From Apostichopus japonicus (lineage: Eukaryota > Echinodermata > Holothuroidea > Aspidochirotida > Stichopodidae): a stretch of DNA of 64,000 bases. Location: NCBI RefSeq assembly GCF_037975245.1, contig NC_092583.1, positions 13,164,764 through 13,228,763 on the forward strand. Reading direction: 5' to 3'. Below, one piece after another: positions 13,065 to 26,032 of this stretch. Position numbers and translations under genes: made by a program. Numbering within the stretch: position 1 is the first letter of the stretch; each line of letters starts with the position of its first letter. The notes beneath the pieces were generated by a model. That model worked only from the letters and a program-made list of their open reading frames with translations, did no database searches and was not told the DNA's origin.

Positions 13065-13325
13065 GCAGTTAGTTTTTTTACAACGCTTAAGCGACCACGA
13101 ATGTGGGAGAGGCCCGTAAGGGTTCATGTCGGGTGGCTTACAATTCAACATTTTAACTCAAATTTGGAATCTTTTCAACTTAGATAGTCATGGGAAAACC
13201 ATAGATTGCTCTTGAATGAAAAACCGACCTTTCTATGACCTGGCCGGGGAACGAACCCGGAACCTCCCGATTGCTAAGCCTCATTGCTTCAAATGCCACC
13301 ACCTTTACCCACTCGGCCACAGCAT
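13065..13325 (-). repeat. tRNA-derived SINE with Leu/Ser-like head
   Basis: The minus strand starts TGTGGCCGAGTGGGTAAAGG (A-box-like) and has GGTTCCGGGTTCGTTCCC (B box), then a non-tRNA body ending GTGGTCGCTTAAGCGTTGTA near 13080. The head spacing fits a tRNA with a long variable arm. Confidence 0.7.
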
Positions 13326-14166
13326 AATTTGAGCTTGATAATTTCAGCTTGATGATTCTCACCAAAAGAAGATACATAGGGAAGTAATATACGCAATTCG
13401 ATTTTATTCGTTATTACCCTGATGTTTTCATATCAAGCAAAAATCTTGTACTTACTGTAAAACACACGTTGCTTACTGGCAAATTTTTAATTACTCCCGA
13501 TTGTTACTTCGATAACAACTGACTAGTTAAGTTTATGCAAAATTAACATATATTAATATATATATTGCTTATTGGTGTACAGACAGCTCGACCCTTTGTC
13601 GAAACACAGAGTTAACAAATGACACAGGTAACAATTAAGCTTGCAGCCTACAGGCAGGACTCCCCAAACTATATGGATCATGGCCCAAAAACGGATCCCC
13701 GTGCAAACTTTTACTGTACAGTGTGTAGCGGAAAACAGAACATTTGATCCGTTCCCAACAGCATCAGATATTATGAGGTGTGTGTGCTCTTTGTTTACTA
13801 ACTTTCAATGTGAAATCAATTGCAATCGAATAAGTCAACTCAAACATCGATCATCTGTGAATACTGTATGTATTGGGGTTGATTCCATGGGCCTTAGAAA
13901 TTTATGGTTCTCAGCTATTTTAAATCTGGGGATATCGCAACATGGGTGGGTCAACAAGGAAAAGGGCCTCTACACTGGCACAAAAATTTCATAATTGACT
14001 GCTAACGTAATTGGTTGACTTTTGTAGATCTTCAAACTTTACTTGATAGGATTTACCTTCAGGGAATAAGTTATAGTGCTCAAAATTTGTGTAGCAATTT
14101 TAAAAGGCTCTGAACTGTATCACGTATAAAAGACTACAGTTACTGTGTACAAAACCAGCTATACAA

Positions 14167-15660
<1,494 letters not shown>

Positions 15661-16076
15661 GGGAGGCTGCAACAGCTGCAAAATCCTGCTTAGCTTAGTA
15701 CGAATCAATATCAAACAATAGGGATTATCTCTGCTGACCTGCAGTGGCTATTGTGTGAATATGTGGAACACAATAGAGTACATGCCCTGTGCAGCCTGGC
15801 TTCAGGAGGCTGCAGCCCCTTTCAGCATCCTCCTTTTGACATATTTTAGTACCAGCGACTAATGCGTTGAAGATGACATTGCTTTGCGTTGAAGTTGAAG
15901 CTGCGTTGCGTTGCGTTGAAGCTGACGTGGAGATGAACTTTCGAGTTAGAGTGCGTTAGCTGTATGGAGACCATATGTCAAAGGCTGAAAGCTGAGGGGA
16001 CTGCAGACGTAATCCCGATTGTCTGATATCAATTCATCTTAGCTGAGTAGCAATTTTGCAGAGCTGCTGCAGCTTT
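15661..16076. mobile_element. Long-inverted-repeat (foldback) element
   Basis: The first roughly 65 bases (GGCTGCAACAGCTGCAAAAT, then TATCAAACAATAGGGATT) recur as a diverged inverted copy at about 16010-16076 (AATCCCGATTGTCTGATATC, then GCAGAGCTGCTGCAGC). A related single arm lies at about 895-965. The interior has GCGTTGAAG-type short repeats (15865-15935). Confidence 0.6.
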
Positions 16077-17879
16077 TCTATTTATATCCCTCCCTTTTAA
16101 GCATCTTTGGCAATACATTATAATCACGACCTAAGTGATACCCGACGCTACGATCAGTTTCTTATTTTCACAAAATCATGTACCTTTTTAGGGGGGCCTA
16201 AATTACCTCATTTGCATCTAGATCAAGCGAAATGAAAATTTCAAACAAAAACATTGGGTGTTCTGTGTTTGTCTACAAAAGGGTCAAAACTAAGCATTAA
16301 TCCAAAACTCAGTACAGTCTTGGATAATGGATTCAACTGCCTGGGAAGCGATCCCAAGGTGTAAGTGGGCGGTGCCAGGGGAGTGAGGGCGCAGTGCTAA
16401 AACCTTCCAATGTGTAGTTAGGTAGATGGGAAAGTTCAGATGTGGAGTGGGAGACAGGTAAGAGAGGAACAAAGTAAATTCAATGACTCCAGTGTAGTTG
16501 CTATAAAATGTCTTCTTCAAAACGGCTCGCCCTGCTGCGGAAACTTTATTTGAGAGAGAAGCAGAAATCCGAAGTGGTGAAGTCTGCAATAGACATTAAT
16601 GTAACGATCGCGTAAAGCATGACCCAGCATAGCTTAATGTACGGCTACGAACGAAAAATATCAATACCTTTGACTGCGCGTACATATTATTCTAAGTTTT
16701 GCTTTGACAGTTCTACTGTTTTTGTTTGTTGGTCTTTTCATTTCCTTGATCTCAAGCTGAGGGTCAAAATTTGAGCCAAAACAAATATTACATCATATTA
16801 CATCATTACCATTGCTCGATTACATACTTCACAATAGTACCTGTACCATGATGAGAAAAATTAAATTGAATGAGGCTTTAAACTCACGGATACAATGCAC
16901 ACATAAAAGAGCTAGTACCTGCATATGTAACTAAGTACTGGTACAGTTTACAAAGTTCTGTTGGGCACATGTTTCTAAACATGAAGGTTACCTATAGGTC
17001 AGTTCACCATTTTCTTTTTTGGGTAAATTTTATCCAGGGTCATAGAGATCTCTTACCTGACATGTTTTACTGACAGGAATGCAGGTATGTTAGGCAAAGG
17101 TATAACATCAGGAATGACATTAATGAGAACTACTGTCTGTCTTCACCTCTCCATGAGACTTTGTCTTTCACCCCAGCCATATTAGATATGTTTGAATAAA
17201 AATCCTGGTATTTAGAACAATATTATCATACATGCCAAATCTGACAACACACGTACATGTCATTCCTGTTCCAAAAGCAGCAATGTGATGGAATTCATCA
17301 CTTGGCCTAGATTGTAGCAACCATGCTGCAACCTGGGTAAATATTTTAAAATAAGGAATGCCACCTTTTCTTATTTTTTTCCCCCTTTCTCACAGCTTAC
17401 ATAGAAAAGACTCTGCCTTAGCCTCTCTTCAAAACTGTCAACTACGAAGGATCTCCATAAACACACATTCTCACAAGTTATTCTAAACATTATCGACTGA
17501 GGTTTTACAGGAATTTGTGCTAGTAAGAATCAAACTCATTCGAATACTCACAAAAAGACAAAAACCAAAAATCATTATCATAGCAAACTGCTACAGTAGC
17601 TTGACTACTGAATCCATCCTCTTAAATTGTCAACTTCCCATCTTACTCCCACTGCAATGTCACACCATGCGCTGCGGCGACCTACCGAGATTAAGATTAT
17701 AACAGCTGTTGGAAACAGAGTTCAAGAGGAATGATTGAGGGAGTGCTAGGGAAGGATTGGGAGGCTTCTAAACAAGAACCAAGTACAGTAGCAAACAAGT
17801 TAAGTTTAAAGGATAATTTAACCGTCATCAGTACGAGATAAAGGCAGTCAACTATTCAATGGGCACGTCACCCATCCTC
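16077..17879. other. No gene seen; G-rich dispersed repeat copy at 16330-16480
   Basis: GGTAGATGGGAAAGTTCAGA and GGGAGACAGGTAAGAGAGG recur in related form near 20980 and 19620. The open frame on the minus strand here is part of that repeat. Confidence 0.45.
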
Positions 17880-18255
17880 AAATAATAATAATAATTAACA
17901 GTTCTTATATAGCGCAACTTACAATAAAGTCTCGTCGTGCTGTACTTAACCCTGGTCATTGGTAACTTGTGACACCTACACACCAAAGTGTGCACAATTC
18001 AAACAATCTCTCCTGGGGCACCACAGTGCACCACAGCCACGTGTCCCCTGGGAGACTTCCCATAGGGTGCAGCCACAAACCAGTGCAACTATATTTACAA
18101 GTTACCTAGCAAGTCCCCATTTATACACCTGGGTAAAGAGAGGCAATGGAGATAAAGTGCCTTGCCCAAGGACACAATGCAATGATCTGGCCAGGGCTTG
18201 AACCTGTAATCCTTAGATCACAAGTCCACTGCCTTAACCACTTGACCACAATGCA
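17880..18255 (-). repeat. SINE with tRNA head, TGTCCTTGGGCAAGGCACTT core and L2-like tail
   Basis: Minus strand: GTGGTCAAGTGGTTAAGGCA and GGTTCAAGCCC as A and B boxes, then the core motif TGTCCTTGGGCAAGGCACTT, known from V-type SINEs. It ends with GCGCTATATAAGAACTG and a (TTA)n tail (17881-17895). Confidence 0.75.
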
Positions 18256-18904
18256 TTTTGTCTCATTGAGACATTATACTTTACACTCATTACACCCATC
18301 ACTGGTTTAAAACATAAAACTTGGGAGGCGAAACTTTAAGGAAAGTACCGTCTGAAACTTGGAGCCTGTTAATAGGTGATACTAGATGACTGATAGGTTC
18401 ACAGATCATGTAGAGAACACGGTTTGGTGTTATCTATCCATGCTACCATACTTAACAGCATATATACTACAACGGAAGATAACCACTGAACAGTTAAAAA
18501 TTCCTAAACAGAAATTACCACAGAAATATCATATCACACCTACTTGTCAAATTTATTTTTCTCTATTAGATGATAAAATAAAAGCCGGAGGTCAATCTAA
18601 GTTGTTAAAATTTGTTAACAGGTGTAACATCTGTGTTGCTTTGGTGCTTTCAGTAGGACTATATATATGTGTGTGTTACATTTCCTCCTGTATTTGTTGA
18701 AAAAATTATACTATTTTATAGTAAAATCTGACATCTATGGGCTTTTAGCTTAGTAGGCCAAGTTTCATTTTATAATAATGGAGTTAAAGCTCAACATATT
18801 GAAATTTCCATGTTGCTTTCATCTGTGTTTTGCATCCGTGATGACAAAATGTTCAGGATTGAATCAAATTCTTTCATATACCAGCAACTCTTGAGACTTC
18901 ATTT

Positions 18905-19255
18905 AATAATAATAATAAATGAACTTATAAAGCGCTAAAATCTACGGAGTATTCAGTAGCTCTGTACAACCCTAATAGAACGCCAACTTGAAAAAATGAG
19001 TCTTCAAACAAGACTTGAACTGACTGAGAGTGGGAGAACTCCGCACAGATATGGGCAGACCATTCCAGAGCTTAGGCCCGGCTGATGGAAAGGCACGGTC
19101 GCCCTAGGTTTTCAGTTTAGTTCTGGGAACAGTGAGAGTGAGTGTATTGCTAGAACGCAAGGTATTACGAGTATTGACCTGGAAGGACAGATCGTCTGAC
19201 AAATAGGCGGGTGCCATTCCATGAATGCACTTATACACCAGGAGCAGACTGTTTT
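18905..19255 (-). repeat. LINE/SINE tail fragment ending in GCGCTTTATAAG and (TTA)n
   Basis: Minus-strand 3' end AGCGCTTTATAAGTTC then (TTA)n, the same kind of tail as the element at 17880. The body contains CAAGTCTTGTTTGAAGACTC and CTAAGCTCTGGAATGGTC. No long open frame. Confidence 0.6.
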
Positions 19256-20449
19256 AATTAGTAAGCATTAAATACACAGTAGGCATGGGAAAATTGCCAA
19301 AACCAAACACAAAATGCTTCTTTAAGTCATTGAAACCCCATAACTTGCTGGTTCAGGTATTTACCAATGACGATACTTATCTGTCACTTTAGAAGATTTT
19401 CACTTTAGAAGGCATTTTTAACTACTTGAAGTAAGTTTCTTCCAGACTTCAAAAGAGTCAACCAAGAACGCAAAACCAGGCGTGAAAACAAAGGTCGAAT
19501 ATCCAGTTGTAAACATGAATGCATATACTTCTGAATGGTAGATTTAGAAGGGGGAGTAAAATGGGCTTAGAGGGGGTCATTGGGGGCACAATGCAAGAAT
19601 GATACCAGTTCTTACAGTATAGGAGACAGGTGAGTGAGGAGTGATGTAAATATGAATATTGATATGATACAAAACAATAGAAGACAACAAACAATAAGAA
19701 TGGTAATAGACAAGCTTAGGCTACACACATAATAAGACCCACCAGGACAGGGCTTCTCAGTTGGTGTTCCGCAGGCCACATTTGGCCAGCAAACTATTCT
19801 AACAAGGCCCGCGAAACAAAACCATCCCCTCAATTTTGCACTCGTTGGATATGCAAACCCCTGAAGGCCTTATGTTTGAGCACCATAGCGATCCCACCTT
19901 GCACATAGCCCAATCAAAGTACCATGAGATGATGATTCTTTTTGGCCCTTTCCATCTATCAGTATTTTTCTCTGTCCTTTGCAGAAATTTAATCAATAGA
20001 CCCCTGCACACATGGATATACTGTACCTACAGTAGAAAGAGAACCGTGCGGTTGACTTTACACAGAGTACTGAAACCGTGTCAGTTTACTGAAGAACCAT
20101 GAAGGGAAGATGTCTACTGCCCATCCCCTCCCACACACACTCAATGGACTGGGGGGGGGGGTTAGAGGTCTTACATTAATTGTTCATGCTGGCACATGAT
20201 TCACATCTTATCTCAGGCCCTTCTACCAGCTATTATTGGCTACAAGTCCTCTCAGCTTATTGACATTCCTGAAACCTCGCCAGACATGATCGTGATATAA
20301 CAATGCATGCTGGCTGCAAAGGAGGTACCGATTACATTATACATGTGAATATAGGTACATCGAAATATCATACTGTACTGTATGCACTGTAAGCTGTGAC
20401 TGATGCTGAAGAAAGACAATGGGAGAAAAACCACACCACTGTATTTTTA
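19256..20449. other. No gene seen; G-rich dispersed repeat copy at 19530-19640
   Basis: GGTCATTGGGGGCACAATGC and TATAGGAGACAGGTGAGTGA match the family at 14790. Confidence 0.45.
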
Positions 20450-20453
20450 TATA

Positions 20454-20487
<34 letters not shown>

Positions 20488-20511
20488 ATTTATATATATT
20501 ATTATTTAGAC

Positions 20512-20757
20512 AAAAGTAGAGAAATAAGATATGACTCATATTTTGACAAATAAGAGTACTGTTTTAGAAAATATATTGGAATTTTCTGTCCCCCTGGAAA
20601 TTCATCAGCAATACTTGGCAAGAATACTTGGCAAGCAATACTTGGCAAAAATTGCTGACGAAGGACCCAGGGGGACCGCAAATTCCAATCTATTTTCTAC
20701 AATAGTACTCCTTATTTGTCAATGAGTCATATCTTATTTCTCTACTTTTGTCTAATA
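20512..20757. repeat. Inverted pair of about 100-bp repeats with hammerhead-like cores
   Basis: The left arm 20512-20612 and right arm 20650-20757 are inverted copies (AAGTAGAGAAATAAGATATG against CATATCTTATTTCTCTACTT). Each arm, read toward the centre in its own sense, has GCTGATGAA or GCTGACGAA near the loop and AAATTCCAAT next. A (TA)n tract adjoins on the left (20450-20505). Confidence 0.65.
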
Positions 20758-23700
20758 TTATTTCCTTTTGAAGTAAACATGGATTTTTCTTTATGACATA
20801 CATGTTATTATATTATTGCCCCAAAGCTGGTGAACTATTATTCACCCAACCTACCCACTATCTCTCCTACAGTGTACATATTTGTCATAAATTTCATTTT
20901 GCTACCTTTCTTTAGGACAACCACATTTGCAACCAGAAAAAAAAGCTCCTTCTGAAGTTTGCTGTGATGTAATTTAGGTAGTTTTGGTAGATGGGAAAGG
21001 ACATTTAAATTGAAGACAGGTACATAAGGGATATACAGTAAATTACTAGAACACAAACTTTTCTCTTTCACAGAAACGAGTAGAATCCTTTAACTGTTTA
21101 CATAACTTCAAACCTTTCCCTCTGTCTGTACAGTTACTGTTCAACCCTGTGGACGAAAGTTGCAGCTGCTTTTTACTTCATTACATCTTTCTTCTTTTTC
21201 TTTCAAAAGCGCAGCATTTTGCATTGGGTTGTAAATTATGCATTTATTCCGATCTGCAAGCCACGGCAGTATCCGAAGAGCAGCTCCATGCTCTGACTAG
21301 GTGGTGTGTATTACACACTATACCTGTCTGTACCAGATCCATACCCATCCATCTACAACCATTTCACACCTCGTAGCTAGCAAGTTATGAAAGCATGGAA
21401 ATTTTAATCTAATTAAAATCTCCCAAAAATTTAACATTAAAGCTCTTCTTTCTTATATTTTCATTTAAAAAAACCTTAGACAGTTTTGACAACAGCAACA
21501 GAATTTACCTTGATTTTGCTTGAACATGAAAGTCACAGCTTTTTTTTTCTCATGAAAAAGTGGTTAGAAGTCAGAAAATTCAATGACAAATACTAAATTT
21601 AATTAAAAATAATAAAACAATTAAGCCATCAGACTTCCTACAATAATTGGTAGAAATCGTCATCCATCATCCCCTACAGACTCAAGAAAGATTTTTAACA
21701 TCCTTTTAACGGCGTCATCTGCATTATTGAGATTGTTCCTACAGTTTCACACAGACACACACAAACACAAAAAAAAGTGACAATGCCCAAAAGCGGAAGC
21801 AGTCCTCAGTGTGGCATCTGTTTCTTGAATGCTGTCGAGAATACCTTTACAGCTAGCTAGCTTGACAACATATGTAAGTACTTTGGATTGCCAGAGGGCA
21901 ATGTCTGGTTGTACCATTAAAATTTACATACTTCCAATTAGACCATGCCCTCCGGTCTCTTTCCACAACCGCCCCGGACCAGTACGGCAAAATTTAAGGT
22001 ACAAACATTTCTTTTGCCAAGACAGAATTTTGAGGAGAGGGATGAAGCTAAAGTTAAATATTATTTACGACCAAATAGATTGCAAATTGCTGAGGAATTT
22101 TACTGCAGTTATTATATTTTGGGGACACAATCTGAGTAGATGTTGTAGATGGAAGTATGAAATTAGGAATCATGTGGACATATCTGAGAACAATAAAACT
22201 ACTTATATACATCTTTGCTCTTCTATAAAAACCAATTTCACAATTTTGGCATATACAGCTGTTGGCTTTTCAATCTCAGATAAATTTCTCCCTGGCCTAC
22301 TTTGCATACAAAAAATTCAGGGCTGAAGTCATTCTTGTACCCTGTAACTGGCGAGACCCATTACCCAGCTAAATTACAAGTAACTTTCTGACAATGAGAA
22401 AAAAGTTTCACAAGAGTTTTGCACAGAAAATTTATATATTACACTAATTCAAATTAATTTAAATTGAATCTCAAATGGGGAAGCTGCTGAGAGCTATTTA
22501 AACATGTTGTACAGTATTAACATAAAACGACACAAGTCCAGTTTTGAAAGCAACTTAATCGAGGTAAATACTAATTAACATATATATTAACATATAATTA
22601 ACATATCTACAGTACGTTGTCTTTTAATGTAGCAAATTCTGTCAACATAGACAAAACAGACATAGTCAACATTCAAGTATCCAGAACTAATTAAATAATT
22701 AATTATTTAATTTATTGTATAGTAACTAGTTTAAGATGGCCACAGAGACAGTTGGAACTTCAATACAACTAACATTATTAAGAGAGGGTCCAGTCTTCCT
22801 GTCTGGTGGTTTGGTGTTACAGTGTGGATCAATCCATGCCATCGGATACAGTGTTACTGTAGGTACCGATCCCGAAAGACTTTCTAACATGTTCATTTGA
22901 AATAGTTTCTAGTTAGTTTCGAATCTAATTTTGGAAAAACATTTCACTGACTGTAAATAAAATATAATGCGCAATATTAATATAATTTATCTCACACAAG
23001 GAGAAGAGGAAACCCGTCAACTTAGAGTCCTTTACTCTGTGCATGTTTCCACATTATTTGTAAATAAGTAAATGGTTGCTACAAGAATTATCCAGGAATA
23101 TTGTATCTGACACAAGAGGAATACTACAACAAAATAAATTAAAATGACAGACTGGGGGGGGGAGGGGGAATCTTGGCTATGTCGTCTTTCCTGGAAAATG
23201 CAGGAGGAGAGTGCAATGAAATCTGAATCCTCCATGTAGGGCAATGGGTAGAAATGCAAGGGTCTGTATGTAAGCACTGTGCATAGTTTAAAGTTACAAA
23301 GAAATGTGAGGCAGCATGGAACCTCATTCTGACCTTGACAGCCTGGAGTAAATCCTTACCCCATTCAAACAGGGATTAACTTTGACCCCAATCTGTGACC
23401 TTTCCCCAAACAGTTCCTGAAGGCTAATAAATCATTCAGTATGTTGCAAATAAATACTAAGTGCACTATAGATATGCATAAGAACACATAGGCCTGTCCT
23501 TAAACTACAGTAGAGCAGATTAGACAAGTTTACATCATAGCTTGATTTTATTCTGTGGTGTTGAAATTTTCAGGTAGGCTGTGCACATACATGCTATTAT
23601 CTGATTGTTACTGTATCATACAGAACGAACCCTATGCACATTTCGTACATGTAGGAATTTCTTAGAATAAAACAGATTTAAGATAAATACAACTTCTCAT

Positions 23701-24140
23701 ATAGATTAAATATTTTAATGTTTTATAAAGGCATAAATTTGTTTTATAAAGGCATTTTCTTCAACTGAATCAGAAAGGAGTTTGTTAATTGACTTGAATA
23801 ATTATGAATTTCATTTCAGATAATGCAAAAAAAATAAGAGTATGTTTTATCGGTTGGAAAGGTTTGAAAATTTCTGATTCACCATGCATTTGCATGAATT
23901 CGATGAATGCATATTTAATATGCAGCACTTCTGAAAGACATTTGAGTGATGAAATGTTTAGTACAAGAATTTATAAATTAATTATTGTTTAGAATAATTT
24001 ATAATTAATTGAACAGCCATTATGAACTACAGTACCTGTTTATAGGAATTAACCGCTCATAGAATAATGTTGATGTCTCCATACTGGATAGACAGTACAT
24101 GTCTTCACAAAGGTATAGTTTAGTATCTGGTGTGTATTTA
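20758..24140. other. No gene seen
   Basis: AT-rich. A 165-codon open frame at 21829-22326 has no recognisable motif and no splice context I trust. Confidence 0.4.
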
Positions 24141-24148
24141 TTTGAGAG

Positions 24149-25449
24149 CAGTGGTGTCGCCAAGGGGGGGCGTGGGGGAGACAGCCCCCCGTGAAAGCTT
24201 GTCGCTCCCCCAGTTGCCCCCCCACTGGGATTTTGGGTGTCGAAAAAAATTACATGTGCGAAAAATATATCATTGGTCTGAATGGTTTCGAATCTCCATG
24301 CTGACCACTCATGAACGACCCTTCGACCGCGGACCGGCAGTAGGCTATAGTTGCTGAAAAACCGGACGTGAAATAGCGCAAAGGCCGGGTTTCACTTCTT
24401 GGACGTACCCTGATGCTCTTAAAACCGCTAAAAAACCAAATTTTCAAGAAAGGAGACAATACTATCGCTGAGGATCAGTCTATCACCCTAATAATGTTTC
24501 AGACGCAATCTTTGATCATGTCAGTTTGACATATAGTTCGGTCATTCAGTCTGTTACTTGGCTGAAAGCCCAGACAATCTTTTCTTCTTTTCCACGTGCA
24601 ATTTGCAGTTTTGTCGAAAAATGTCAATGCCGGTGTCAAACTCACATTTTTGTGGTATGACTCCCAGGACGGCAAGTCGAGTAACTCACATGCAGTCGCG
24701 GCGGATAGCTTCCTTCGCCTATAGTATGTCCGGGATATTTTGTGGCATCGTTCCTATAGGCCTATATCTGAGGCCCTGGGGTCATTCCTTGACTGACTTG
24801 GTGCAATATAATGTGCCCATTTCGAAGTAAATGTATTCACAGATTGTTAGTTGCCATGGGTTTGAACAAATGAGGGGTATTCTATCCTGAAACATAGGGC
24901 AAAATGGGGCTGGGGTTTCCAGTTTGCCACATCATTTGTCAACTTGCACTGGGTTCTAATGTTGATGTCAATTGGAATCACTAATAACAGAAATAATCCA
25001 CCAAAAATTAAGGCAGCATGAACATTATTGCAGATTTCCTGAGTGACCAATTTGTTATTTTCTCCCGAAATCACGCAACTAGATGGCTGCTATCCAGCCT
25101 GGCAAGTGCCATCTCCAGCGATCTGGCAGATATTGAAATCTGAAATTTTCTTGGTACGCTGCGCGCCAACCAATGGTGGCGCTCCGCTTAGATAGTACTT
25201 GCGGCCAGAATACTCGAATCGATTACGTCCCCCCCCCCCCCCACGTTTCAAATCGGATTGACGCCCTTGCTTACAAGGCTTGGGAAGTGCCATTTCTGAC
25301 GACCTAGGAGGCCTTTTTAGCTAAAAATTTCGGTACGCTGCGCGCCAACTCATGGTGGCGCTCCGCTTCGATAGTAACAAGACGCCCCCCCCAGGAAATG
25401 GTCAAGCCCCCCAGCGCCCCCCCATCGAAAAATCCTGGCTACGCCACTG
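24149..25449. mobile_element. hAT-like non-autonomous element (1.3 kb)
   Basis: Ends CAGTGGTGTCGCC and GGCTACGCCACTG, with an exact 8-bp target duplication TTTGAGAG on both sides (24141-24148 and 25450-25457). G-rich and C-rich subterminal tracts and two copies of the hairpin module (about 25160 and 25340). Open frames inside do not resemble a transposase. Confidence 0.85.
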
Positions 25450-25796
25450 TTTGAGAGAGAGGAAAAGGCTCTTGGAATGAGGACAATTTTATAAAGATCC
25501 TAGAATGAATCAAACATATTTATATACTGTATGCACCCCTGATTTTGCAATCATAGCCCAGCATTTTGACAGTGTTACATGCAAAGTTATTACTTGATAG
25601 TCATCACACGACCTTATAATATACTGTAAGGTACTATTCATCAATTCAAGTCATAAAGTTTTAAACCTCGGCTGTCTGGAGATAACAGAGAGTTAAACAA
25701 AAACTCTGAATGAAAGAAGACAAAGTCCTACCTGCGCTTTGCTTGCGGGTAGATCAAATCCATACCATATGGCAAATTCATACATGTGTTTAGTGT

Positions 25797-26032
25797 GGAG
25801 TGTTAGCTCAGTGGTTAACGCGGGTGCCTTTCAACCATAAGGTCCCGAGTTCGAGTCACTCCAAGATTAATGTATGTCGTCCAGTTACAGAGTTGTTGAC
25901 AATCGACAATTCATGATCATGGATGTTAAATATGAATATAAGAGACTGACTTCGGTCAGCTTGCGACTTTGATAAGCGAATGATGGCTTCTTCGCGAGTT
26001 CCTGCTTGCAGGAGGATCTAAAATACATACAT
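25797..26032 (+). repeat. tRNA-derived SINE, family with CTTCGGTCAGCTTGCGA body
   Basis: Head TTAGCTCAGTGGTTAACGCG (A box) and GAGTTCGAGTC (B box). GGAGTG and CACTCC at the ends of the head can pair as a 6-bp acceptor stem. Body words GACTTCGGTCAGCTTGCGA and CGCGAGTTCCTGCTTGC are shared with the inverted copy at 54975-55200. Likely a SINE, not a working tRNA. Confidence 0.7.

Noticed and set aside
21829-22326. 165-codon open frame
   Set aside because: No recognisable family, no codon bias visible, no trusted splice sites; AT-rich chance frame. A faint resemblance to LINE ORF1 was too weak.
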